The notes under the pieces are model-generated. The model was given only the letters and a program-made list of their open reading frames with translations, was not told the DNA's origin and did not search any database. 64,000 nucleotides of DNA, from contig JBBIIT010000010.1 in NCBI GenBank assembly GCA_037446355.1, positions 11,327 through 75,326 of the forward strand. The letters are read 5' to 3'. Position numbers and translations under genes: made by a program. The DNA is from Roseiarcus sp037446355 (GTDB lineage Bacteria; Pseudomonadota; Alphaproteobacteria; Rhizobiales; Beijerinckiaceae). The first letter of the stretch is position 1. Every line of letters starts with the position of its first letter. Below, piece after piece: positions 44,470 through 51,932 of the stretch.

Positions 44470-45012
44470 ATGGTCGATGTGCCGAGATCGACGCCAGGGG
44501 GCGTCGCCAAGCCGAGCCCCGCCGCAATGCCGCGACTGACCGGCCGACATGTGGTGATTATTCTTGGCGCGTTCTTCGCCATCATGTTTGGCGCGGACGG
44601 CGCGCTGATCTACAGCGCGCTGAGCACGCTGCATGGCGAAGAGCTCGAAAATCCGTACGACGCCAGCCAAGCCTACAATGGGCGCATCGCCGAGGCGCGC
44701 GCGCAAGATCAACTTGGTTGGATGGCCGAGGTGACGGCGCGTCCCGAAGGCGATGGGGTTCACGTCGTCGCCGACTTCCGCGACCGCACGGGCGCGGTCG
44801 TTCCAGGGCTGGAAGTGCGCGCGCGCTTTGTCCATCCGTTCGATCGGGGGTCGGATCGCGAGACGAAATTGGCCTCCGACGGCGGGTCGTACGAAGGCGT
44901 CGCGCCGCCGCTGCACGAGGGCAAGTGGACCCTGGTGATCGAAGTGAGCCAGGGCGGCGTGAGAAAGTTCGTTAGCCAGAACGCGATTACGCTGGCGCCC
45001 GTCGGCGGGTGA
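44470..45012 (+). CDS. ccoH: FixH family protein (CcoH)
   Basis: 180 residues with one membrane helix near 27-50 and a periplasmic beta-rich domain: LGWMAEVTARPEGDGV, FVHPFDRGSDRET, PPLHEGKWTLVIEVSQGG. FixH/CcoH assists cbb3 oxidase maturation. It lies 38 bases after ccoG and one base before ccoI. The N-terminus of 20 polar residues is slightly longer than average. Confidence 0.9.
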   Translation: MVDVPRSTPGGVAKPSPAAMPRLTGRHVVIILGAFFAIMFGADGALIYSALSTLHGEELENPYDASQAYNGRIAEARAQDQLGWMAEVTARPEGDGVHVVADFRDRTGAVVPGLEVRARFVHPFDRGSDRETKLASDGGSYEGVAPPLHEGKWTLVIEVSQGGVRKFVSQNAITLAPVGG

Positions 45013-45013
45013 G

Positions 45014-47203
45014 ATGAGCGAAACGCAGGATTTGTCCGTTTTCATCCGGCGTCCCGTCGAAGGCGTCGCCGCGATGGATCTGGTGGTTGAGGGCGTACAC
45101 TGCGGCGCCTGCATCAGCACGATCGAGAAGGGTTTGGCCTGCGAGCGCGGCGTTCGCGGGGCGCGCGTCAATCTCGCCAGCAAGCGCGTTACGGTGGAAT
45201 GGAACGAGGGCGCGCTGGCGCCGACCGCCATCCTCAACCGTCTCACTCAACTCGGCTATCCCGCCTATCCGTTCGCGGCCGGTCGCCTGGACAGCGTCGA
45301 GGCGGCCGAGGAGCGATGGTTGCTGCGCTGCCTCGGCGTCGCCGCTTTTGGGGCCATGAACGTGATGCTGATCTCGGTCGCGCTGTGGAGCGGCGCCTCG
45401 GAGACGCAGGGCATAGGCACGCGCGACTTTTTCCATTGGCTGTCCGCCTTGGTTGCGCTGCCGACCGTCGCCTATGCCGGACGGCCGTTCTTCGACAATG
45501 CGCTGAGGGCGCTGCGTCAGGGCGCGTTCAACATGGACGTGCCGATCACGCTTGGCGTGTTGCTGGCGATGGGGTTGTCCGTCGTTCAGACGTTGCAGCA
45601 TCAACCCGACGCCTATTTCGACAGCGCGGTCATGCTGCTGCTGTTCCTGCTCGGGGGCCGCTATCTCGACCAGAGGATGCGCCGCCGCACTCGCGACGTC
45701 GCCACCAACCTGGCGGCGATGAAGGCGGAAAGGGCCACCAAGCTGCTGGATTCGGGTGAGGCGAGCGAGGTTCCCATCGCCGCGATCGCGACCGGCGATC
45801 TCGTGCTGGTGCGCGCGGGCGAGCGCGTCGCGGTCGATGGAATCGTCGAGGACGGGCGTTCCGAGATCGATCAGAGTCTCGTCACCGGGGAGACCGCCGC
45901 GATCGAGGTCGGCATGGGCTCGAACGTCTATGCGGGAACGCTGAACCTCACCGGCGCCCTGCGGGTGCGGGTGAGCAAGGCGGCGACAGGCACGTTGCTG
46001 GACGACGTCAACGCGCTGCTCGAAAAGGCGATCGAGCAACGTTCGTCCTACGTGAAGCTCGCCGACCGCGCCGCTCGGCTCTATGCGCCGGTGGTTCATT
46101 TGACCGCGTTGGCGACCTTTATCGGCTGGGTGCTGTGGGGGTTGGGGTGGCAGCCCGCCCTAGTGATCGCGATCACGGTGCTCATCATCACCTGTCCCTG
46201 CGCGCTTGGCCTGGCGGTGCCTGCGGTCCAGGTCGTCGCCGCCAGCGCGATGTTCCGCCGCGGCGTCATGCTCAATTCCGGCGACGCGCTCGAACGCCTC
46301 GCCGCCATCGACACGATTGTCTTCGACAAGACGGGTACGCTGACGATGCCGCAAGCGACGCTCGCCAACAAGGATGCGATCGCCCCGGAGGATCTCAGGC
46401 TCGCCGGTTCGTTGGCGCTGGCGAGCAAGCATCCGCTGGCCAAGGCTGTGGCCGCGGCGGCCGGCGCGACGGCGCCGCTCGCCGCCCATGAATTTCCGGG
46501 GCAGGGCGTGACGGTCTTTCACGGGGGCTATCGGCTGAAGCTGGGCGGCGTCGCCTATTGCAAGGCCGAGGCCGAGGCGGCCGAAGTCGCGGCCGCCTGG
46601 CCCGACGCCTCATTGATCGCTTTTCGCGGGCCGGAGCGCGCGGTCGTGTTCGCGGTAAGGCAGGCGGTGCGTCCAGACGCGCGCGAAACCCTCGCCGCGC
46701 TGGCGCGGGCGGGTCTGGCGATCGAAATTCTGTCCGGCGACCGGCGCGAAGCGGTGGAGCTCGTCGCGCGGGAACTCGGGGTCGCGCGCTATGCCGCCGG
46801 ACTGAAGCCGGCGGACAAGATCGTGCGGCTGAAGGCCTTGCGCGAAGCCGGTCACAGCGTGTTGATGGTCGGCGATGGGCTCAACGACGCTCCCGCGCTC
46901 GCGGCCGCGAATGTCTCGATCTCGCCGATTTCCGCCGCTCATCTGACGCAGGCGCAGGCCGACGCGTTATTCCTGGGCGACCGGCTAGCGCCCGTCGCCG
47001 ACGCCGTCGCGCTCGCGCGCAAAGCGAAGCGGTTGATGGTGGAGAACCTCTGGCTGTCCGCGATCTACAACTTCGTCGCTGTGCCTTTGGCGATTCTGGG
47101 TTACGCGACGCCATTGATCGCGGCGCTGGCGATGTCGGGGTCGTCGATTCTCGTAACGCTCAACGCCCTGCGGGCGCGGCGCGCCAAAGGCGTGGCGCGA
47201 TGA
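45014..47203 (+). CDS. ccoI: Copper-translocating P1B-type ATPase for cbb3 assembly (FixI/CcoI)
   Basis: 729 residues. An N-terminal heavy-metal-associated domain has HCGAC (Cys30, Cys33). The membrane motif CPC is in TCPCALGLAVP (about 393). The phosphorylation site DKTGT is at about 438, SKHPLAKA gives the conserved His-Pro, and GDGLNDAPAL lies near the C-terminus. It exports copper to the periplasm for CuB insertion. Its last 4 bases overlap ccoS. Confidence 0.95.
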   Translation: MSETQDLSVFIRRPVEGVAAMDLVVEGVHCGACISTIEKGLACERGVRGARVNLASKRVTVEWNEGALAPTAILNRLTQLGYPAYPFAAGRLDSVEAAEERWLLRCLGVAAFGAMNVMLISVALWSGASETQGIGTRDFFHWLSALVALPTVAYAGRPFFDNALRALRQGAFNMDVPITLGVLLAMGLSVVQTLQHQPDAYFDSAVMLLLFLLGGRYLDQRMRRRTRDVATNLAAMKAERATKLLDSGEASEVPIAAIATGDLVLVRAGERVAVDGIVEDGRSEIDQSLVTGETAAIEVGMGSNVYAGTLNLTGALRVRVSKAATGTLLDDVNALLEKAIEQRSSYVKLADRAARLYAPVVHLTALATFIGWVLWGLGWQPALVIAITVLIITCPCALGLAVPAVQVVAASAMFRRGVMLNSGDALERLAAIDTIVFDKTGTLTMPQATLANKDAIAPEDLRLAGSLALASKHPLAKAVAAAAGATAPLAAHEFPGQGVTVFHGGYRLKLGGVAYCKAEAEAAEVAAAWPDASLIAFRGPERAVVFAVRQAVRPDARETLAALARAGLAIEILSGDRREAVELVARELGVARYAAGLKPADKIVRLKALREAGHSVLMVGDGLNDAPALAAANVSISPISAAHLTQAQADALFLGDRLAPVADAVALARKAKRLMVENLWLSAIYNFVAVPLAILGYATPLIAALAMSGSSILVTLNALRARRAKGVAR

Positions 47204-47361
47204 ACGTGCTGGTTTTTCTCATTCCCGCCGCTCTCGCGCTCGGCGGGTTAGGTCTCGCGGCCTTCCTGTGGGCGATGCGCACCGGGCAATTCGACGATCT
47301 CGAAGGAGCGGCTTGGCGAGCGATTTCGGACGACGATCTGCCGAAAGATCGGGAGAAGTAG
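47200..47361 (+). CDS. ccoS: cbb3 oxidase maturation protein CcoS (FixS)
   Basis: 53 residues: one helix at about 5-27, followed by the conserved GQFDDLEGAAWRAISDD tail. The start overlaps the ccoI stop in an ATGA junction. Last gene of ccoNOQP-GHIS. Confidence 0.94.
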   Translation: MNVLVFLIPAALALGGLGLAAFLWAMRTGQFDDLEGAAWRAISDDDLPKDREK

Positions 47362-47368
47362 TGGGAAG

Positions 47369-47743
47369 CTACGAAGCCGCCTTACGCCGCGAGGCCAATG
47401 ACGACAGGCGCCGGGAATGGGCCGCGAGCGCCTGCTTGGGCAGCTTCTCGGCGATGCCGTAGAGACGTTCACGGCGGTTGATCTCGTTGAACGCGTCTTC
47501 CGGCGATATGCCACATTCGGCCCAGATGACCACGAGGTGGTAGAGCACGTCGGCGCTCTCGAGAATGACCGCCTCGCGGTTGTTCTGCACCGCGTCCAAT
47601 CCGACTTCGATCGCCTCTTCGACCAGCTTCTTCGCCATCTTCTGCACGCCGTCGCGAAACAGCTTCGAGGTCCGCGAAAGCGTGGGATCGCGATCCCGCG
47701 CCGCGAGCACAGAGGCGTAAAGTCGCTCCAGCGAATCACTCAT
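47369..47743 (-). CDS. hisE: Phosphoribosyl-ATP pyrophosphatase
   Basis: 124 residues, all-alpha NTP pyrophosphatase fold. KKLVEEAIEVGLDAV and ESADVLYHLVVIWAECGI hold the Glu/Asp metal ligands. It performs the second step of histidine synthesis. It is slightly longer than typical HisE and is separated from other his genes; MazG-like housecleaning would be the alternative but the HisE phrases are good. It follows purQ by 101 bases on the same strand. Confidence 0.88.
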   Translation of the reverse strand: MSDSLERLYASVLAARDRDPTLSRTSKLFRDGVQKMAKKLVEEAIEVGLDAVQNNREAVILESADVLYHLVVIWAECGISPEDAFNEINRRERLYGIAEKLPKQALAAHSRRLSSLASRRKAAS

Positions 47744-47844
47744 GATCGCAAGGTACTCCCGAAGTCCAAATTTCTGTCGAGAAATTGTTAACGGGCGCTA
47801 TACGCCAGCTTCGAGCGCCGGTCTAATTCGTCTTGGCGCCGAAT

Positions 47845-48546
47845 TCAGGCCGCCGACGACAGCGCCTGGAACAGGGGACGTCCGTCGACGCCGCCGACGA
47901 GCGGGTCGATCAGGTTCTCAGGATGCGGCATCAGGCCGAGCACGTTGAAGTTCTCGGAATAGACCCCGGCGATGTCGTTGATCGAGCCATTTGGGTTCGC
48001 CGCGCCGCCGACTCGGCCGGCGGCGTCGCAATACCGGAAGGCGACGCGCCCCGTGCGTTCGAGTTCGTCGATCTCCTCCGGCGCGGCGATGTAGTTGCCC
48101 TCGCCGTGTGCGATCGCGACCTTGATGACCTGGCCCTTGGCGTAACCGCGCGCGAACGGCGTCGTGGCGGTCTCGACGCGCAGGTGCTGCATCTTGCACA
48201 CGAATCGCCGGTCGGCGTTGCGCATCAAGACGCCGGGCAGCAGCCCCGCCTCGCACAGAATCTGGAAGCCGTTGCAAATGCCGAGCACGAGCCCGCCGCG
48301 TTCGGCGTGGGCGCGCACCGCGTCCATGATATGCGCGCGCCCGGCGATCGCGCCGCAGCGCAAATAATCGCCATAGGAGAACCCTCCGGGCAGCACCACA
48401 AGATCGACGCCGGGCGGCAGGACGCGGTCGTCGTGCCACACGATCGCTGGCGCCGCTCCGCTCGCCTGTTTGAGCGCGCGCGCCACGTCGCCCTCGCGAT
48501 TGGAGCCCGGGAACAGGATGACGGCGGCTTTACGCGGCTTAGTCAT
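47845..48546 (-). CDS. purQ: Phosphoribosylformylglycinamidine synthase subunit PurQ
   Basis: 233 residues, class-I glutamine amidotransferase. The nucleophile Cys is in GICNGFQ (about residue 90), and the His-Glu of the triad is in MPHPENLIDP near the C-terminus. PGGFSYGDYLRCG is the family oxyanion block. It supplies ammonia to PurL. The start at 48546 overlaps the purS stop by 4 bases. Confidence 0.95.
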   Translation of the reverse strand: MTKPRKAAVILFPGSNREGDVARALKQASGAAPAIVWHDDRVLPPGVDLVVLPGGFSYGDYLRCGAIAGRAHIMDAVRAHAERGGLVLGICNGFQILCEAGLLPGVLMRNADRRFVCKMQHLRVETATTPFARGYAKGQVIKVAIAHGEGNYIAAPEEIDELERTGRVAFRYCDAAGRVGGAANPNGSINDIAGVYSENFNVLGLMPHPENLIDPLVGGVDGRPLFQALSSAA

Positions 48547-48791
48547 GGGCGGAAATTTTGGTCGATTGCGTAGTTTTCGACGATAGTGTTGGCGAGAAGT
48601 TTCTCGCAAGCGTCCTTGAGGGCGCTGTCGGCCGCCGCGCCTTCCAGGCCGGTCAGTTCGATGTCGAACACCTTGCCTTGGCGCACGCTGGCGACGCCGT
48701 CGACCCCGAGCGACTTCAGCGCCCCCTCGATCGCCTTGCCCTGGGGATCGAGCACGCCGGCTTTCAAGGTGACGGTCACGCGCGCTTTCAT
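48543..48791 (-). CDS. purS: Phosphoribosylformylglycinamidine synthase subunit PurS
   Basis: 82 residues, the small bridging subunit of the three-part FGAM synthase. KARVTVTLKAGVLDPQGKAIEGAL and LGVDGVASVRQGKVFDIEL are characteristic. It is coupled to purQ by an ATGA overlap and lies 21 bases downstream of ptsN, which is an unusual partner. purL and purC are not in the window. Confidence 0.95.
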   Translation of the reverse strand: MKARVTVTLKAGVLDPQGKAIEGALKSLGVDGVASVRQGKVFDIELTGLEGAAADSALKDACEKLLANTIVENYAIDQNFRP

Positions 48792-48812
48792 TCCTTGTTC
48801 TCCAGGGCGCGG

Positions 48813-49277
48813 CTAAGCCGCGTTGGACGTCGGCGCCAACGTCAGGACGGAATAGATGCCCGAGGCGTCTCGGGTTGCGCGCAACTGCGCGGCGAGATTG
48901 GGGTTGCGCAGCACGCGCGCGATCATCGCCAGGGCTTTGAGATGGTCGGCCCCGGCGCCTTCAGGCGCGATCAGCAGGAAAATCAGGTCCACCGGCAGTC
49001 CGTCGAGCGCCTCGAAGTCGATCGCGCGCTCCAGACGCGCGAACACGCCGAAGATGCGGCCGCATTTGGCGAGTTTGCCGTGCGGGATGGCGATGCCGTC
49101 GCCGACGCCCGTCGGGCCGAGTCGCTCGCGTTGCAGGATCGCGTCAAAAATTTCGCGCGCGGAAAGGCCCGACACGGCCGCGGCGCGGTCGCTGAGCTCC
49201 TGTAGGGCTTGCTTCTTGCCATTGACCCTAAGGGAGGCAATGACCGCTTCCGGAGATAGGAGATCGATCAGGGGCAT
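48813..49277 (-). CDS. ptsN: Nitrogen phosphotransferase system EIIA protein
   Basis: 154 residues. The phosphorylated His is in GIAIPHGKL (about 73). The start at 49277 (MPLIDLLSPEAV) matches the family; an in-frame ATG further upstream gives an atypical leader. EIIA-Ntr signals nitrogen, carbon and potassium status. It lies downstream of hpf and rpoN in the classic rpoN cluster. Confidence 0.95.
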   Translation of the reverse strand: MPLIDLLSPEAVIASLRVNGKKQALQELSDRAAAVSGLSAREIFDAILQRERLGPTGVGDGIAIPHGKLAKCGRIFGVFARLERAIDFEALDGLPVDLIFLLIAPEGAGADHLKALAMIARVLRNPNLAAQLRATRDASGIYSVLTLAPTSNAA

Positions 49278-49352
49278 CGCGAACTCGAAGGTAGGTTCGT
49301 GGGCTCTTTCGAAGAGCGGTAGGCGAACCAAGCGAAAATCATGCCGACGAAG

Positions 49353-49922
49353 CTAGTGCGGGTCGAGCCAGCCGATCGCGCCGTCTCGACGCCGGTACAC
49401 GATGTTCACGCGCTCGCTGGTCGCGTGCTGAAAAACGATCAGCGGCGCGCCGGTGAGATCGAGTTCGGCCACCGCCGAGGCGACCGACAGATTCTTGAGC
49501 GGTTGCGAGCCTTCCGCCACGACCACGGGACTGTAGTCGATGGGCGCTTCCTCGTGTTCGTCCGGAGCTTCGATCATGAAGTTGGCGACTTTGCGGTCGC
49601 GTTCGTCGGAGTTCGCTCCGTTGCTCGCCGCATGTTCCTTGAGGCGCTTGTTGTAGCGCCGAAGTCGGCGCTCGATCTTGTCCGCGGCCTGCTCAAAACT
49701 GGCGTAGGGTTCGTGCGCTCGCCCCTCGGCCTGCAAGTTCATGCCCGAACTCAAATGCAACGAGCAATCCGTACGGTAGGCCGAGCCTTCGGTCGTAATC
49801 ACGACATGGCCCGTGATCTTGCCGTCGAAATAGCGCGCCAGAACGGACTCGATCTTGTCGAGGACATGCCGCCGCAAAGACTCTCCAATGTCGAGATTCT
49901 TTCCCGATACTCTCAATGGCAT
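49353..49922 (-). CDS. hpf: Ribosome hibernation promoting factor, long form
   Basis: 189 residues. The N-terminal S30AE domain is at about 1-105 (VSGKNLDIGESLRRHVLDKI). The C-terminal dimerisation domain is at about 130-188 (LTGAPLIVFQHATSERVNIVYRRRDGAIGWLDP). Long HPF dimerises 70S ribosomes to 100S without RMF. It is placed between rpoN and ptsN. The 176-base stretch 49923-50098 before it shows no gene. Confidence 0.95.
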   Translation of the reverse strand: MPLRVSGKNLDIGESLRRHVLDKIESVLARYFDGKITGHVVITTEGSAYRTDCSLHLSSGMNLQAEGRAHEPYASFEQAADKIERRLRRYNKRLKEHAASNGANSDERDRKVANFMIEAPDEHEEAPIDYSPVVVAEGSQPLKNLSVASAVAELDLTGAPLIVFQHATSERVNIVYRRRDGAIGWLDPH

Positions 49923-50098
49923 TGATCGCCAGGCCTCTCACACTTCGCTTCGCGCCGCCCGGGGCGTCCGCCTGGGCCGCTTATCGGCCCTTCGGCGCGT
50001 CGGCGGTTCTTGTTGGCGGCTAGCGTTAGAAGCGTGTCGCGCCGATGTCAATCGCGCGGCGCCACATGCGTTCGCATCGTGTGAATAGTTATTTTAAC

Positions 50099-51670
50099 TC
50101 AGCTATTTAGCGCGCTGAAGGCGCCCCCGCCCGGGCGTCCCGCCCCCATTTTCAGGCGTCGTCTGTCGACCGAAGAAGGAATTCTCAGACTGTCGCGATA
50201 TTTGGCGACGGTGCGCCGCGCCACGATGATGTCGGCTTTACGCAAACGAGAGACAATCACGTCGTCGGACAGCACGTCGGCGGGATCCTCGGCGTCGATC
50301 ATCTGTTTGATTTTGTGACGCACTGATTCGGCCGAATGCGCCTCGCCGGCGCCGCCGGAGGCGATCGAGGTCGAAAAGAAATATTTCATTTCGAACAATC
50401 CGCGCGGCGTCTGGATGAACTTGTTCGACGTGGCGCGCGAAACGGTGGATTCGTGAACCCCAATGGCTTCGGCGACGCTCTTCAGATTGAGCGGGCGCAA
50501 GGCGACGACGCCTTCAACCAGAAACGCATCCTGGCGTCGTACGATCTCGGAGGCGACATTCAGAATTGTGCGCGCGCGCTGCTCTAGGCTTTTGGTGAGC
50601 CAGTTCGCACTTTGCAGTTGCGTCGTGACATATTGTTTGTCGGTCTCGCGCGCCGCCCCGGATTTGATTCGCGCGGCGAAAGTTTCGTTGACGAGCACGC
50701 GCGGCAGCGCTTCGCTGTTGAGTTCGACGCGCCAGGATCCGTCATGCGCGGCGGTCACGTAGACGTCGGGAATCGCAGGCGGTTCGACGCCGGCGCCGAA
50801 GCCGCGCCCCGGTTTGGGGTCGAGGCGTCGAATCTCGGCGATCATGTCGGCGAGATCTTCGTCGTCCACGCCGCAGGCGTTGCGGAGGAAGGCAATATCT
50901 CGCTTGGCGAGAGCCGGCAGGTTCGCGACGAGGGCCTGCATCGCCGGATCAAAACGGTCACGCTCGACGAGTTGCAATTTCAGGCATTCGGCAAGATTGC
51001 GCGCAAACACGCCGGTCGGCTCCAGCGTCTGCAATTTTTCCAGCACCGAGGTCACGACTGGAAGCGACGCCCCGAGGCGTTCGGCTATCTCCTCTAGCGA
51101 ACCGGTGAAATAGCCGGCCTCGTCGGTCCCATCGATCAGCGCGCTGGCGATCATGCGCTCGACGGGGTCGGCGATGACGATCATCGCTTGTCGGGTGAGG
51201 TGCTCGCCAAGGCTTACGGAAGCCGCGACATAGGCTTCGATGTTCGCTTCGGAGTCCGCGCCGCCGCCGCCGCTTACGCCGGTCCAGGAGGTCGCCGAAA
51301 GGCCTGAGTTCGCTTCACTCGGCGCCGGTTCTGCCGGTGTCGCGGCGCGGTCAGGATCGAAGGCGTTGTCGATTTCCGTGCCTAAGTTTTGGGCAAGCGC
51401 AGCGTTGTCAGTTTCGAAGTTTTCGCTCGCCCAGTCGCCGGCGGCCGGGGTCGCATCGGCGGTCGCCTCAGGTGGGTCGCCTCCAAATTCGATTTCGACC
51501 GCTGGACGGTCGTCGGCGCGGTCGAGCAGCGGGTTGCGCTCGAGCTCGCTTTCGATGAAAGCGGAAAGCTCCGTGTTCGGCATTTGCAGCAGCTTGATCG
51601 CCTGCAACAATTGCGGCGTCAGCACCATCGACTGGCCCTGCCGCATCGTCAATTTCGCCGAAAGCGCCAT
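50099..51670 (-). CDS. rpoN: RNA polymerase sigma-54 factor
   Basis: 523 residues. The Gln/Leu-rich region I binds activators (RQGQSMVLTPQLLQAIKLLQM). An acidic region II follows, then a core-binding region. The C-terminal RpoN box is ARRTVAKYRDSL. It directs transcription of nitrogen, dicarboxylate and other GG-N10-GC promoters and needs AAA+ activators. The usual upstream gene lptB is missing here; instead rpoN is divergent from ahcY. Confidence 0.97.
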   Translation of the reverse strand: MALSAKLTMRQGQSMVLTPQLLQAIKLLQMPNTELSAFIESELERNPLLDRADDRPAVEIEFGGDPPEATADATPAAGDWASENFETDNAALAQNLGTEIDNAFDPDRAATPAEPAPSEANSGLSATSWTGVSGGGGADSEANIEAYVAASVSLGEHLTRQAMIVIADPVERMIASALIDGTDEAGYFTGSLEEIAERLGASLPVVTSVLEKLQTLEPTGVFARNLAECLKLQLVERDRFDPAMQALVANLPALAKRDIAFLRNACGVDDEDLADMIAEIRRLDPKPGRGFGAGVEPPAIPDVYVTAAHDGSWRVELNSEALPRVLVNETFAARIKSGAARETDKQYVTTQLQSANWLTKSLEQRARTILNVASEIVRRQDAFLVEGVVALRPLNLKSVAEAIGVHESTVSRATSNKFIQTPRGLFEMKYFFSTSIASGGAGEAHSAESVRHKIKQMIDAEDPADVLSDDVIVSRLRKADIIVARRTVAKYRDSLRIPSSVDRRRLKMGAGRPGGGAFSALNS

Positions 51671-51850
51671 TACCGACCCACCAACGCAACCCTGTTCTTA
51701 GCCCGCCCCGAGAAACGGCGCGGTTCTTGCATCAGACATTTGGGCTTTGTTTAGCGCATTGCGGCGCCGATGGAAAGCGAGGGACAAGGCGCGTCAAAAT
51801 TCACGCGCGCGGCTGGTTAACCTTTCATGATCTGAAAACGCAGGCCGTCT

Positions 51851-51870
51851 ATATAAACATTTCTTTATAT
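51851..51870. promoter_or_regulatory. Perfect AT-rich inverted repeat upstream of ahcY (candidate ArsR/SahR-type operator)
   Basis: ATATAAA-CATTTC-TTTATAT, seven-base perfect arms with a six-base spacer, 63 bases before the ahcY start and overlapping a TATAAA -10-like element. The shape fits ArsR-family operators. SahR, an ArsR-type regulator of ahcY, is known in some Proteobacteria; its use here is inference. Confidence 0.5.
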
Positions 51871-51888
51871 GTGCATTGCGCCATGTCG

Positions 51889-51899
51889 ATCAATTTGAT
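51889..51899. promoter_or_regulatory. Short palindrome ATCAA-T-TTGAT in the ahcY leader
   Basis: A perfect 11-base palindrome located between the inverted repeat and the leader hairpin. Its half-sites resemble FNR/FixK half-sites in inverted order, so it is not a normal FixK box. The function is unknown. Confidence 0.25.
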
Positions 51900-51902
51900 A
51901 GA

Positions 51903-51923
51903 CCCCGGTCAACTCAGCCGGGG
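51903..51923 (+). promoter_or_regulatory. Leader hairpin carrying the ahcY Shine-Dalgarno
   Basis: CCCCGG, 9-base loop, CCGGGG. The 3' arm GGGG is the only plausible ribosome-binding site, 9 bases before ATG at 51933, so stem formation would hide it. It could be a translational switch or simply a stable leader hairpin; it does not match riboswitch classes I know. Confidence 0.5.
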
Positions 51924-51932
51924 ATTTTCGCT

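Noticed and set aside
51840..51932. SAM-II, SAH or SAM/SAH riboswitch upstream of ahcY
   Set aside because: The leader has a simple 6-base-pair stem with a 9-base loop and no sequence matching the conserved cores or pseudoknot partners I know for these classes.
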